Numbered from the stretch's first letter, positions 38,015 through 48,700 are shown. The stretch: DNA of 64,000 bases from UBA4416 sp040386075 (GCA_040386075.1 JAZKGE010000048.1:1-64000), one strand, 5' to 3'. A program made the numbers and translations. Notes: generated by a model from the letters alone, not told the origin.

Positions 38015-38043
38015 TTGTAATATAAAATTTATGCTTATACTTG
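38015..38043 (+). promoter_or_regulatory. Candidate promoter of rho
   Basis: TTG at 38015-38017, an 18-bp spacer, then TATACTTG at 38036-38043 (one mismatch to TANNTTTG). It would leave a leader of about 90 nt before the ATG at 38142. That leader holds a small hairpin with ATTACT and AGTAAT arms near 38060-38082. Confidence 0.4.
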
Positions 38044-38141
38044 TATCATCAAAACAATTACTGCATTTTCTTGTAGTAATAAAATCACAAGCTATTAAAT
38101 AACAAAAACTCTTTTTATTATTCCCCTTATTAAACATAACT

Positions 38142-39848
38142 ATGTTTGAAGTATTAGATTTAAGTAGCAGAGCTTTGCCTCAGCTAAAAGACATTTGCAA
38201 GCAATTTGGTATAGATTCAAAAGGATTAGCGAAAGCTGATATGGTTTTGAAGATTATTGATGCACAGGAAGCCGATAAAGAATTAGCGGCTAAACTCGTA
38301 AGCCAGTTCTCTAAAAAATCAGCTCCTGTAAAAGATGCTGCAAATCCGGAAGCAAAAGCAAAAAAGCCGCGCATTCAAAAACCCGTTGAAGGTGAGGCAA
38401 AAGTTGAAAAAACGTTATTTGAAGCTGTGGAAGAAAAGTCGGTTGTTAATACTACAACCACAGTAAAAGACGATAAGCCTAAATTTGAAAAAAGAGAAGA
38501 ACAGGTTCGTAAAGTACCGGTTCACAATCACCAAAAGCCACAGCAACAACATCAATCAGCAAACACTGATAACACAGAATCAAAACCTGTAGTTAATAAC
38601 GATCTTGCCATTAACATTGAAGCAGAAGAAAAACCACAAACACCGGATGGCATGGAAATGCATGATGCCAAAGATGCTAAGGAGAACGAACATAAACATT
38701 TACCAAAGCCTGAGCGTGTTTACTATAATTTTGATGGTATAGCTATTGGTGAAGGTGTATTGGAAATGATGCCTGATGGTTATGGTTTCTTAAGAAGTTC
38801 CGATTATAATTATTTAAGTTCTCCGGATGATATTTATGTATCACAGGCACAGGTAAAATTATTTGGGCTAAAAACAGGTGATGTTGTGCGTGGAGGAATT
38901 CGTCCGCCAAAGGACGGAGAGAAATTTTTTCCTTTAGTAAAAGTAGAAGAGATCAATGGCCGCGAGCCTTCTTATATCAGAGATCGTGTTCCCTTTGATT
39001 ATTTAACGCCTTTATTTCCATCAGAAAAATTAAAATTAACCGGTCACCCTTTACAAAACAACAGCACGCGTATCATTGATATGTTTGCACCTATTGGTAA
39101 AGGACAACGTGGTTTAATTGTAGCTCAACCAAAAACAGGTAAAACTGTTCTGTTAAAAGATATTGCCAATGCTATTGCTTATAATCATCCTGAGGTGTAT
39201 TTAATTATTTTATTAATTGATGAGCGTCCGGAAGAGGTAACTGACATGGCACGTAGCGTAAAAGCAGAAGTTGTATCATCAACATTTGATGAGCCAGCAG
39301 AAAAACATGTAAAAATTGCCAACATTGTTTTAGAAAAAGCAAAACGTATGGTTGAGTGCGGACATGACGTAGTTATTTTATTAGATAGTATCACCCGTAT
39401 GGCACGTGCTTATAATACAGTTGCCCCATCAAGCGGAAAAGTATTATCAGGTGGTGTGGAAGCAAATGCATTACAAAAACCAAAACGCTTTTTTGGTGCC
39501 GCGCGTAAAATTGAAGGCGGAGGTTCTTTAACTATCATTGCAACGGCTTTAACTGAAACAGGCTCAAAAATGGACGAAGTTATTTTTGAAGAGTTCAAAG
39601 GAACCGGTAACATGGAATTACAATTGGATAGAAAAATAGCAAATCGCCGTATCTTCCCTGCTGTTGACCTGGCCTCATCATCCACCCGTAGAGATGACCT
39701 GTTATTAGATAAAGAAACCCTGCAACGTTTGTGGGTGTTAAGAAAACATTTATCAGATATGAACCCAGTAGAAGCAATGGAATTCTTATTGAACCAGTTA
39801 AGTAAAACACGATCTAACGAAGAGTTTTTAATTGGAATGAACAGATAA
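38142..39848 (+). CDS. rho: Transcription termination factor Rho
   Basis: Hexameric RNA helicase that ends transcription. The N-terminal helical Rho_N domain (residues about 5-50) is followed by a Lys/Glu/Gln-rich insertion of roughly 140 residues with low complexity, as seen in several Bacteroidota and Actinobacteria. The RNA-binding cold-shock-like domain starts near GEGVLEMMPDGYGFLRSSDYNY. The ATPase domain has the Walker A motif VAQPKTGKTVLL, Walker B VVILLDSITRMARAYN and the Q-loop/R-loop region. At 568 residues it is longer than E. coli Rho (419) because of the insertion. A promoter candidate and a leader of about 90 nt are upstream. Confidence 0.97.
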   Translation: MFEVLDLSSRALPQLKDICKQFGIDSKGLAKADMVLKIIDAQEADKELAAKLVSQFSKKSAPVKDAANPEAKAKKPRIQKPVEGEAKVEKTLFEAVEEKSVVNTTTTVKDDKPKFEKREEQVRKVPVHNHQKPQQQHQSANTDNTESKPVVNNDLAINIEAEEKPQTPDGMEMHDAKDAKENEHKHLPKPERVYYNFDGIAIGEGVLEMMPDGYGFLRSSDYNYLSSPDDIYVSQAQVKLFGLKTGDVVRGGIRPPKDGEKFFPLVKVEEINGREPSYIRDRVPFDYLTPLFPSEKLKLTGHPLQNNSTRIIDMFAPIGKGQRGLIVAQPKTGKTVLLKDIANAIAYNHPEVYLIILLIDERPEEVTDMARSVKAEVVSSTFDEPAEKHVKIANIVLEKAKRMVECGHDVVILLDSITRMARAYNTVAPSSGKVLSGGVEANALQKPKRFFGAARKIEGGGSLTIIATALTETGSKMDEVIFEEFKGTGNMELQLDRKIANRRIFPAVDLASSSTRRDDLLLDKETLQRLWVLRKHLSDMNPVEAMEFLLNQLSKTRSNEEFLIGMNR

Positions 39849-39874
39849 AATATCTGAACTAAAATCTGAAATTC

Positions 39875-40390
39875 ATGAACATTAAAACTTTTCTATTTCC
39901 GGTAGTATATAGCATACTTGTTATTGTTGCTACCTGCGCTACTTTTTATGGCGGTTTTACCCAACATATCAATAAAGTAACTATTATTGGCTGGTTACTG
40001 ATCATCCCGTTTTGTGTGGCTGCAATGCTTTACAGTAAAAAAACAATTTACAATAATAATATTGGAGGCAAAGATGCTGTGAAAGAAGGGCTGAAGTTTA
40101 TTATTTTCAGTACGATCATTCTTGTTATTTTTCAATCTATATTTTTCACATTGGATTTTAAAGCTTATAAGATTAGTTTTATTCAGAACTACGGTTTTGA
40201 ATTAGCTAAAACACAGATCAAAAACGGACATTTGAAAATTACAGAAGCTCAGATCCCTGACCTAATCAAAAAAGAGATGGAACAGGTAACTTTATTCAAA
40301 GAGTGTACTAGTATTGTTTTTAAGAACATATTTCTTGGTACCATCACCTCTGTTATTTGTGCTGTTGTTTTAAGAGCAAAATTCAGATAA
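39875..40390 (+). CDS. DUF4199 membrane protein
   Basis: A 171-residue integral membrane protein with four hydrophobic segments (about residues 6-27, 35-52, 72-92 and 145-167). The second is followed by the motif MLYSKKTIYNNNIGGKDAVKEGLKF, which is characteristic of DUF4199. The family is restricted mainly to Bacteroidota and has no known function. It begins 26 bp after rho on the same strand and may be read through from it. Confidence 0.85.
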   Translation: MNIKTFLFPVVYSILVIVATCATFYGGFTQHINKVTIIGWLLIIPFCVAAMLYSKKTIYNNNIGGKDAVKEGLKFIIFSTIILVIFQSIFFTLDFKAYKISFIQNYGFELAKTQIKNGHLKITEAQIPDLIKKEMEQVTLFKECTSIVFKNIFLGTITSVICAVVLRAKFR

Positions 40391-40426
40391 ATCTTACATA
40401 TGTAAGTTATTTAATTATTTTTTTAG

Positions 40427-40531
40427 AGCTCACTCAATAATTATAGCAGCTCACTCATTTATCTGGGTTAGGTGTATCGACTAAAGATTGTTTTAATTAG
40501 ACTAAAACCCATTTTTAATTGACTGTTTAAC
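40427..40531. promoter_or_regulatory. 21-bp phased direct repeats upstream of surface module 1
   Basis: The 10-mer AGCTCACTCA occurs at 40427-40436 and again at 40448-40457, exactly 21 bp apart. Further along, GACT occurs at 40479, 40500 and 40521, again exactly 21 bp apart. The last two are in the longer context TTTAATT(A)GACT. Two helical turns per step suggests a tandem operator, for example for a LytTR-type regulator whose half-sites repeat at 21-22 bp. Confidence 0.5.
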
Positions 40532-40602
40532 CACCTACCCTAATTTAGGTATCTGATAACATTGGGATCAGGAGAAGCAAATCACTATATTTACTAATAA
40601 CT

Positions 40603-40610
40603 TACATTTG
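40603..40610 (+). promoter_or_regulatory. Candidate -7 element of surface module 1
   Basis: TACATTTG, an exact match to TANNTTTG, 66 bp before the ATG at 40676. There is no consensus TTG at -33, which would fit an activator-dependent promoter driven from the phased repeats upstream. Confidence 0.4.
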
Positions 40611-40675
40611 ATTGACATTTAAAAAAGCGGCATTTTTTTTGCTTCAATCTTATCGAACTAAACACTGTACTGCCC

Positions 40676-41035
40676 ATGAAAAAATTACTACTTCTAGGTT
40701 TTTTATGTATTTCACTTCAATTTAGTGCACAAACAGGGCAATCAGTTCTGGTGGCCTCTACTACATACAATAAATACCTTATTAAAATTAATCCTGCAAT
40801 TACTTATAACGTTCCTGCTACAGGTGCTTATATTAAACAGGTTTGCGCCGCAACTACCGCAACTCTAAATAATACTTCAGGGTATTTTGAAGTATTGACC
40901 AAAAGGATTCTAGAAAAAAATATCATCGAAGGTAAACTGCAAAAAAATGCAACTCCAATGAGCGATTTTATTTATGACGGCGAATTTAAACTTACAAATT
41001 CTACTGATCTGTCAACTCCAGTTGAAACTGAGTAA
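40676..41035 (+). CDS. Small secreted protein of surface module 1
   Basis: A 119-residue protein with a signal peptide ending at FSAQ, mature part about 100 residues. No known domain was recognised. The mature part starts TGQSVLVASTTYNKYLIKI and contains a single cysteine. The gene ends 31 bp before a 1,332-residue T9SS surface protein, and the pair repeats an arrangement seen at 45336/45702 and 50714/51089. It is probably cotranscribed with the large protein and may be a secreted partner, chaperone or processing factor for it, but this is inferred from position only. Confidence 0.75.
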   Translation: MKKLLLLGFLCISLQFSAQTGQSVLVASTTYNKYLIKINPAITYNVPATGAYIKQVCAATTATLNNTSGYFEVLTKRILEKNIIEGKLQKNATPMSDFIYDGEFKLTNSTDLSTPVETE

Positions 41036-41066
41036 AACATATTTTTTCTAATTAAACTTACATCGC

Positions 41067-44000
41067 ATGAATCTAAACGTACTTAAAGCACTCATCCTTA
41101 CTTTTTGCAGCTGTATCTCATTAGTTACAATTTCCCAAACTACACTTGTAAACTGGAATTTTCCGAACAACCCCGATAATGCAACTGCAGATGGTGGGAT
41201 TGCTGCGAATGCAGCAAAAGCCATCAGCACTGTTGGAACAGGTGCTATAAGTTTCGCCAATGGCGGCGCAACCACCAGATGCGCCGAGGCAAGTGGATGG
41301 GATGCAGGAAACGGGACAAAATACTGGATGGTAGATTTTGTATCAACAGGTTATACAGGTATCACTGTATCTTCAAAACAAAGAAGTGAAAATAACGACG
41401 GGCCAAGAGATTTTAGACTGGAATATAGAATAGGTGCCGGAGCGTGGACCATAGTTACAGGAGGTAACATAACTGTTCAGGATAATTTTACTGGTGGTGT
41501 ACTTAATAATCTTGCCCTTCCTGCCGCTTGCGATAACCAGACGCAGGTGTTCTTAAGGTGGATCATGACCAGTAATACCGATGAAGGCGGCGGGACTGTT
41601 ATTGCTGCAGGTTACAACAGAATTGATGATATTATAATCTCGGGAAACTGTAGTCCTACAACACCTTCATGTGCAACTTACAGCCTACCGGCAAATAGCA
41701 CCACAGTATGCCCCGTATCACAAACTTTATCATGGTCGGCAATATCCACACCAAGCTGTGGTACTGTTACGTACGATGTATATTTTAATTCGGGGGCAAC
41801 TGCTACTACCTTGGTTTCGAGTTCACAAGCAGGAACTACTTATCCCACGGGTGCATTAACTGCAGGAACTACTTATGCCTGGAGAATAGTTCCAAGAAAC
41901 GGCACACTAACGGCGACGGGATGCTCTACTTTTTCATTTACAGCAACTGCTTCACCGCCTAACTGTATCAGCGGTGCTATCACACCTGTTGATGGATCTA
42001 CAATGCCCTGTCCGCTTACAGCAACAACTAATTTAACCTGGACCGCCCCAACCGCTAGTTGCGGCAATGCAGCTACCGGATATAGTTTATTTGTGGGCAC
42101 CAATAACCCACCAACAAATATGGTAAACGGTACTGCTGTTGGCAACGTTACAAGCTACAGCGTGAGCGGTTTAAGCTCCAATACAGTATATTACTGGAGA
42201 GTTGTTCCTACTAATTCTGCGGGAAGTGCTTCAGGATGTTCTACATACACGTTCACTACTCCCTCTACTCCTTCAAATGATCTGCCATGTAATGCGGTAG
42301 GAATTCCTTTAGGAACAATAGCTTCAGGTGACAATAACTGTTCAGGAAATAGTGGCGAACCTGCAACCCCGGCTTGCTGGACAGGTGGTAATGCAAACAC
42401 CGTGTGGTTCTCATTCACAGCACCAGCTAGCGGTAATGTAAAAATAAGAACTGCTCCCGGTACTTTATTAAATACGCAAATTGCAGTTTACTCAGGTGCC
42501 TGCGGAGCCGGCATGACCCTGATAACAGGTGCTTGCAACAGAGATGCAGCTGCCTGCGGTTCAACGCCTGTTTTGCTTTCCGAATTATCATTAACCGGCC
42601 TTACGAATGGTGCAACTTATCGTATAGCAGTTGATGGAGAAAACTCTTTAGTTGGTACCTTTGCCATAACTGTTGTAGAATCCACATCCGCATATCCATC
42701 ATCAAGCGGCCAAACCTGTTCAAGTACTATTCTTGCCTGCAATTCTTCTATCAGCATTGGTAATCCCGGATTTCAGGGAATAGGATTTACCTGTGATGAT
42801 AACGGCGCCGGAAATTGTACTTCCGGTGAAAGGGGCTCGGTTTGGTATACCATTAATATTCAAAATGCCGGTAATTTAAATTTCTCCATCATTCCAAATG
42901 ATTACAATGCAGCCAGCCCGGGTACCGAAACAGATTACGATTTTGTATTATGGAAAACTGCCGGAACCGGTTCGGTATCTTGTTCTTCAATTACATCAGG
43001 CGGAGGTGCAGGTTCGATAAGATGTAATTATAGTGGATACGGTGTTACCGGTGTTGGAACTGGAGGGGATGCGCCTCCGGGTTACAATAACGCTTATGAT
43101 GATGCGTATGAAAATACGGTGGCTGTAGTTGCCGGTGAACAATACATGCTTTTGATCGAAAATTATAGTAACAGTACGGCCGGTTTTTCATTAGACCTAA
43201 GCGGCGCAGGAGCCGGTGTTATCAATTATACACCACCAACTACGGTTACATGGACAGGAGGTGCTAATACCAGTACCTGGACCTCTGTTGTGAACTGGGG
43301 AGGGTGTACTGCTCCAGCATGTGGAGTAGATGCCGTTATTTCTACATCTTCATCTTTTCAACCGCTTATTTCGTCAACTATGGGAACTATAACGGTTAAT
43401 AACCTGACGATAGATCCGGGTGCTATTTTAACACTTGGTCCAAATGCTGTATTAAATGTTTGCGGAAACATAACCAATAATGGATCGATCGTAGCAGACG
43501 CGACTTCAACGATAACATTTACTGATAATGCAACTCATACCTTAAATGGCACCTTAAGTGGTTCGAGTACATTTGGTAACGTTGTGATAACTGATGCTGC
43601 TGGTGGTGGAAACTGTACATTATTGGCAAACACCAGTATCGAGCTGAAAGGAAATTTAACAACCAGTAATGTTACCAGTATATTTAATCTGAATGGAAAT
43701 AACCTTTCCATTGCAGGTAATTTCAATAACTCATCGGGAGCAACCACTTTTATAAATACTGCGGGCTCTACTATCACGTTCAAAGGAACAGCTTCGCAAT
43801 CCTATAATCCAAACATGAATTCGGCTACGCCTGCACTTACTTTGAATAACGTTGTTTTAAATAACACAGGAACCGGAGTTATCTTATCTACAACCAATGC
43901 ACCAAACATGATATTGGGTACAAGTGGTGTATTAACTTTAACGGCCGGAAAGATCATTACACCAAATAGTCAGGAAGTAACGATTACTAATACTAATCCG

Positions 44001-45065
44001 GCTGCTGTTAATACCGGCAATTCATCAAGTTATGTTGAAGGAAATTTAAGAAGGCATTTAGCAGCTGGTGCAACCGGTTCTTTCGATTTTCCGGTGGGTA
44101 ATGACACTCGCGGATACCAAAGAGCAAACATTAATTTCACAAGTGCCGCAGCAGCAGGAGCTATAAATTTATTGGCAAGATTTGATGCCTGGGGTGGTGC
44201 TTGGGTGCAACCCGCGGCACCAAACTGGAGTGAGTGCAGCACAACATACAACGATCCTTATTTGAATAATGGATACTGGAGTATTGATGCCTCATCACCA
44301 AGTACAGGATTATATGATCTCACCCTATATAATACAAATTATACAACTACCAGTGCGGGATTCTCTATAGCAAAAAGTTCTTCTGCTGCTCCATCATGGT
44401 CATTGAGTGGAAATTGTGTATCAAGTCCTCCGACTGCAGTTGTCAGACAGGCAATGTCTGGTTTTTCAAAAATGGCAACCATACAGGGAAATGCACCTCT
44501 GCCGGTTGAACTCATATCTTTCACAGGCATCAATGATGGTTCATATAATTTGATCTACTGGAAATCTGCTATAGAAACTAATTTCAGACACTACGAACTA
44601 GAGAGTTCAGAAGATGGAACAAACTTTACGAAGATCACTACGGTTAATCCTATCGGAAATCTTTCATCCTTTAATAACTATAATTACCTCGATTTCAATC
44701 CTTTTAATCCTATAACTTATTATAGATTAAAAATGATTGATCTGGATTATACATATGAGTATAGTGCAGTCATATCTGTAGAAAATAAAACTTCTAAGCA
44801 AGAAACGTTTATAGTATATCCAAATCCGGCATCAGGCGAATTGTATGTGAAATTAGTTGTTCCGGGAGAAAAAGAAGCCATGCTTGAAATAAAAGATATT
44901 TTTGGAAGATCTGTTTACCAGCAAAAAATCGATCTTACACAAGCTATTGACAACACATACATCAATATAAATAATTTCTCTTCCGGAACTTATATTGTAA
45001 ACATAACAGCAGGAAATTCATTTTCTGAAAATACTAAAGTTGTTATTGGGAATAAAAATCAATAG
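41067..45065 (+). CDS. Giant T9SS-sorted surface protein of module 1
   Basis: A 1,332-residue protein. After the signal peptide comes a jelly-roll-like N-terminal domain (about residues 25-205), then two fibronectin III-like units of about 95 residues with Cys pairs (TVCPVSQTLSWSA, TTYAWRIVP; TMPCPLTATTNLTW, TVYYWRVVP). Two NDLPC/VWFSF and SVWYTI domains follow, then a beta-helix-like stretch (LTIDPGAILTLGPNAVLNVCG). The end is a stalk beginning LPVELISFTG and a T9SS sorting domain (FIVYPNPASG, FSSGTYIVNI). The stalk is shared with the proteins at 45702 and 51089. It would be exported by T9SS and anchored at the surface. The ligand is unknown. Confidence 0.88.
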   Translation: MNLNVLKALILTFCSCISLVTISQTTLVNWNFPNNPDNATADGGIAANAAKAISTVGTGAISFANGGATTRCAEASGWDAGNGTKYWMVDFVSTGYTGITVSSKQRSENNDGPRDFRLEYRIGAGAWTIVTGGNITVQDNFTGGVLNNLALPAACDNQTQVFLRWIMTSNTDEGGGTVIAAGYNRIDDIIISGNCSPTTPSCATYSLPANSTTVCPVSQTLSWSAISTPSCGTVTYDVYFNSGATATTLVSSSQAGTTYPTGALTAGTTYAWRIVPRNGTLTATGCSTFSFTATASPPNCISGAITPVDGSTMPCPLTATTNLTWTAPTASCGNAATGYSLFVGTNNPPTNMVNGTAVGNVTSYSVSGLSSNTVYYWRVVPTNSAGSASGCSTYTFTTPSTPSNDLPCNAVGIPLGTIASGDNNCSGNSGEPATPACWTGGNANTVWFSFTAPASGNVKIRTAPGTLLNTQIAVYSGACGAGMTLITGACNRDAAACGSTPVLLSELSLTGLTNGATYRIAVDGENSLVGTFAITVVESTSAYPSSSGQTCSSTILACNSSISIGNPGFQGIGFTCDDNGAGNCTSGERGSVWYTINIQNAGNLNFSIIPNDYNAASPGTETDYDFVLWKTAGTGSVSCSSITSGGGAGSIRCNYSGYGVTGVGTGGDAPPGYNNAYDDAYENTVAVVAGEQYMLLIENYSNSTAGFSLDLSGAGAGVINYTPPTTVTWTGGANTSTWTSVVNWGGCTAPACGVDAVISTSSSFQPLISSTMGTITVNNLTIDPGAILTLGPNAVLNVCGNITNNGSIVADATSTITFTDNATHTLNGTLSGSSTFGNVVITDAAGGGNCTLLANTSIELKGNLTTSNVTSIFNLNGNNLSIAGNFNNSSGATTFINTAGSTITFKGTASQSYNPNMNSATPALTLNNVVLNNTGTGVILSTTNAPNMILGTSGVLTLTAGKIITPNSQEVTITNTNPAAVNTGNSSSYVEGNLRRHLAAGATGSFDFPVGNDTRGYQRANINFTSAAAAGAINLLARFDAWGGAWVQPAAPNWSECSTTYNDPYLNNGYWSIDASSPSTGLYDLTLYNTNYTTTSAGFSIAKSSSAAPSWSLSGNCVSSPPTAVVRQAMSGFSKMATIQGNAPLPVELISFTGINDGSYNLIYWKSAIETNFRHYELESSEDGTNFTKITTVNPIGNLSSFNNYNYLDFNPFNPITYYRLKMIDLDYTYEYSAVISVENKTSKQETFIVYPNPASGELYVKLVVPGEKEAMLEIKDIFGRSVYQQKIDLTQAIDNTYININNFSSGTYIVNITAGNSFSENTKVVIGNKNQ

Positions 45066-45164
45066 CCAATTTTATACTGATCATTTATTGATAATAAGCT
45101 GAATTTCTTGCTGCATTTCTGATGGTATGTTAAAAACTTTATTTTACTTAAGTTCCTTTATCTA

Positions 45165-45218
45165 TTAGCGAAATTATAATAAGAATGAGCGAAATTACGG
45201 TTTTAATGAGTGAAATTA
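45165..45218. promoter_or_regulatory. Three 12-bp direct repeats at exact 21-bp spacing before module 2
   Basis: TTAGCGAAATTA at 45165-45176, TGAGCGAAATTA at 45186-45197 and TGAGTGAAATTA at 45207-45218. Period is 21 bp in both steps. The complement of the core, (C/G)(A/G)CT(A/C)A, also describes most of the phased repeats before module 1. It lies 118-171 bp upstream of the ATG at 45336. This is interpreted as an operator for a shared regulator. Confidence 0.6.
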
Positions 45219-45335
45219 ATATACCCTATTTAAGGAGGATTTATTGTTAAAAGACGTCTTGTTTTTAGACCAAAATCATTTGATAATAATAATATTTTGG
45301 TACCTTAGAATTAAGGTTTACTTAATAATCAATAA

Positions 45336-45671
45336 ATGAAAGCACTTTTAGTTACTTGTCTTTTTCTGTTCACTCATTTCATTTACGCTCAAACCGGTAA
45401 TTCGGCGGCTGATGAAAACCAACGTTTTCAAAATACTTTAAGTACCAGCACAAAAACATTGGTAATAAATACTACGGGTTATTCTTCAACTTCCATCAGG
45501 GATTTGAAAAGAGAATTACGCGGATGGAACGCAAAAGTAATTTCAAGCGAAATTGATACTGTACAAAAAACATTTACCATCATCCATAATCAATTATTAC
45601 ACCCAAAAGAAATGGAAGACTTTTGGAAAAAGTATAACATAAAAAGTAGCTCCATTATTAGTTACAATTAA
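45336..45671 (+). CDS. Small secreted protein of surface module 2
   Basis: A 111-residue protein with a signal peptide ending at IYAQ. The mature part has a strand-helix-strand-strand-helix-strand order: KTLVINTTG, SIRDLKRELRGWN, AKVISSEID, KTFTIIHN, HPKEMEDFWKKYNI, SSSIISYN. That is the layout of a ferredoxin-like fold such as heavy-metal-associated domains, but the CxxC metal site is absent. It ends 30 bp before the 1,560-residue surface protein, suggesting one transcript. The upstream region holds the 21-bp phased repeats. Function is unknown; a small accessory partner of the surface protein is an inference from position. Confidence 0.75.
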   Translation: MKALLVTCLFLFTHFIYAQTGNSAADENQRFQNTLSTSTKTLVINTTGYSSTSIRDLKRELRGWNAKVISSEIDTVQKTFTIIHNQLLHPKEMEDFWKKYNIKSSSIISYN

Positions 45672-45701
45672 TCATTTCTATACATCATTATCTTATTCAT
45701 T

Positions 45702-48700
45702 ATGAATCTGCTTTTAAATTACAGGTATCTAAAGCATATCTTTTTTTCTTTACTTTTTTTAGTATTAGTAAATTATTCATTTTCGCAAGGCACAACATGT
45801 GCAGGAGCAACCAGTGTAACTACCAATGGTTCATGCACATCTTCTGCTAATATTACAGATGCTACTATTGACGGAAACGCAAATGTTTGTACGGCCGCAG
45901 TTGTAAGAGAAGCGTGGTATGTTTTTACTTCTACAGGAACTACTGCAACTATTGTTGCAACCGCAAATAACAGAAATGTTGCTATTGAATTATTGAGTGC
46001 CTGTGGAGGAGCTGTAATTGGTTGCGACAATACTACAAATGCTAATGGAACTGATACAGAAACATTAAATGCAACTGGTTTGACAAATGGCACAAATTAT
46101 ATTGTAAGAATTGTAAATGTTGGAGGAAATAACGATATGACTTTGACCACGCTTTGTATTACAGGTCCGGTAACTGCACCGGCAAATGATAATTGTACAG
46201 GCGCAACTGTTCTCACTGTAAACTCCAGTAGTATTTGTACAACCTCATCAGGCGGAACTGTTCTGGGAGCTACCACTTCTACAAATGCAAATACATGTAC
46301 GGGTACAGCTGATGATGATGTTTGGTATAGCTTCACAGCTACTTCAACCAGTCACTCTGTAAGCATTACCAATGTTGCAGGTTCTGTAACTGACATGGCG
46401 CATTCGGTATACGCCGGAACCTGCGGTTCTCTTGGTACTCCATTAGTGTGCAGCGATCCTAATATCAGTACGGTATCAGGATTAACAGTTGGTAATGTGT
46501 ATTATGTAAGAGTATATACATACACAGGTACGGGCGGCCAAAATACCACCTTCAGCGTTTGTGTATTAACTCCGCCACCACCGCCATCCAACGACGATCC
46601 GTCAGGTGCTACTCCGATAGTTGCCGGTGCAGCATGTTCCTTTACCACATTTACCAATGCAGGAGCAACTGCGTCAACCTGCGGTACAATTCCCGCTCCG
46701 GGTTGCGCGTCGTATTCAGGTGGCGATGTATGGTTTTCAGTTACGGTACCGGTAAGTGGCTCTATTACATTTAGTACCCAAACCGGTGCTATAACCGATG
46801 GTGGAATGGCTATCTATTCGGGCACACCGTGTGGCGCGTTAACTTTGATCAGTTGTAGTGATGATGTGGTGGGCAGTATGCCTGCCATAGCTCTTACCGG
46901 GCAAACAGCTGGCGCAACGTTATATATCAGATGCTGGGAATTTGGGAATGATAACAATGGAACTTTTGGTTTGTGTGCTGCAGCGATCATTCCACCAACC
47001 AATGATAATTGTTCAGGAGCTTTTGTACTTTCTGTCAACTCAAATACCTTATGTGCATCCTCTACCAGTGCTACTTCAACAAACGCTTCTCAATCACAAG
47101 CGGGTTGTACAGGAAATGCAGATGATGATGTATGGTTCTCATTCGTTGCATCAGCAACTACTCAATCTATTACCGTAACGCCCGGCACAATGAACAATGC
47201 AGTTTTTGAAGTTTTCACAGGACCCTGCGGCAGTTTAATTTCTCATAGCTGTATTAACAATACGACAGGCGGTACTGCAGAATCCTCATCCATTGCAGGT
47301 TTAACAATAGGTACAACTTATTTTGTAAGAGTATATAGTAACGCTAATGGTGGAGGTACAGGAACCTTCAGCGTATGTGTAAATATACCACCACCACCAC
47401 CTGCTAATGATGAATGTACCGGAGCTTATGTACTTACTGTGAACTCAGGAATAACCTGTACCTCACAAACAGGTGGAACATTATTGAACTCTAGTGCTTC
47501 GGCACAAACCACTACCTGCGCTCCAACCTATGATGATGATGATGTGTGGTACAGTTTTGTAGCAACTGCTACAACCCATAGCTTAGCCATTTCAAACGTT
47601 GCCGGAAATAATACGGATCTTTATCACTCAGTATATTCGGGTTCCTGTGGATCTATAAGTGCTGCAATTATTTGCGAAGATAATAATACAAGTTTACTAT
47701 CTGGCCTAACTATAGGTACAACCTATTTTGTAAGGATCTACACTTACGGAACAACGGTTAATGCCAATACAACATTCAGCGTTTGCATCACAACGCCGGT
47801 TGATCCTTGTTCCTCTGTTACAAACATTACCGCTTGTGGTACATCCGTAGCAACAACCATCCCTGCGGGAACAGGTATTTACAGTGGTACATCATCCTGC
47901 GGTTATTCAGTGCCGGGAAATGAAAAAATATTCACATTTACACCGGCAACCAGCGGGAACTTTGTAATTCAACAAGGCTCTTCCTTTGACTACATTGATT
48001 ACCAGTACAAGGCTGTGTCGGCCGGATGTAACAATACCGGCTGGACCTGCATTGATGATCTCGATGGAGCAGTAACCAGTACCGGAGCCATGGCATTAAC
48101 TGCTGGCGTTGCCTATTACATTTTACTTGATCCGGAAAGTACTACTGGTGGTAATGTAACATTTACAGTCGTTTGTCCCCCTCCTGCTCCTAATAATGAT
48201 AATTGTATAGGCGCTTATGCACTTACTGTAAACCCTGGAACCACCTGTACATCACAAACAGGTGGTACGTTATATGGTGCAACTGCCTCAGCTCAAACCA
48301 CCACCTGTAATCCCACTTACGACGATGATGATGTGTGGTACAGTTTTGTTGCTACAAGTACAAGTCATAGTTTAAGCATTTCAAATGTTGCAGGAAATAA
48401 TACGGATCTTTTTCACTCTGTTTATTCAGGTTCCTGTGGATCTATCAGTGCTGCTATTATTTGTGAAGATGCCAATACCAGTTTAATATCAGGCCTTACA
48501 GCCGGAACAACTTATTTTGTAAGAATTTATACTTACGGAACAACTGCTAATGCTAATACAACATTCAGTGTTTGTATCACAACCCCTGTTGATCCATGCG
48601 CATCTGTTACAAATATTGTATCCTGCGGCTCTTCAGTAAGTACAAATATTACTGCAGGTAGCGGTTTATACAGCACATCAGCATGCGGTTATTCAACCCC

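Noticed and set aside
37940..38137. 65-codon minus-strand frame upstream of pth
   Set aside because: It occupies the divergent promoter region of pth and rho, has low-complexity sequence and no ribosome-binding or family signal.
45120..45245. CRISPR array considered for the 21-bp spaced repeats
   Set aside because: Only three 12-bp repeats with 9-bp spacers; far shorter than CRISPR repeats and spacers, and no cas genes are present.
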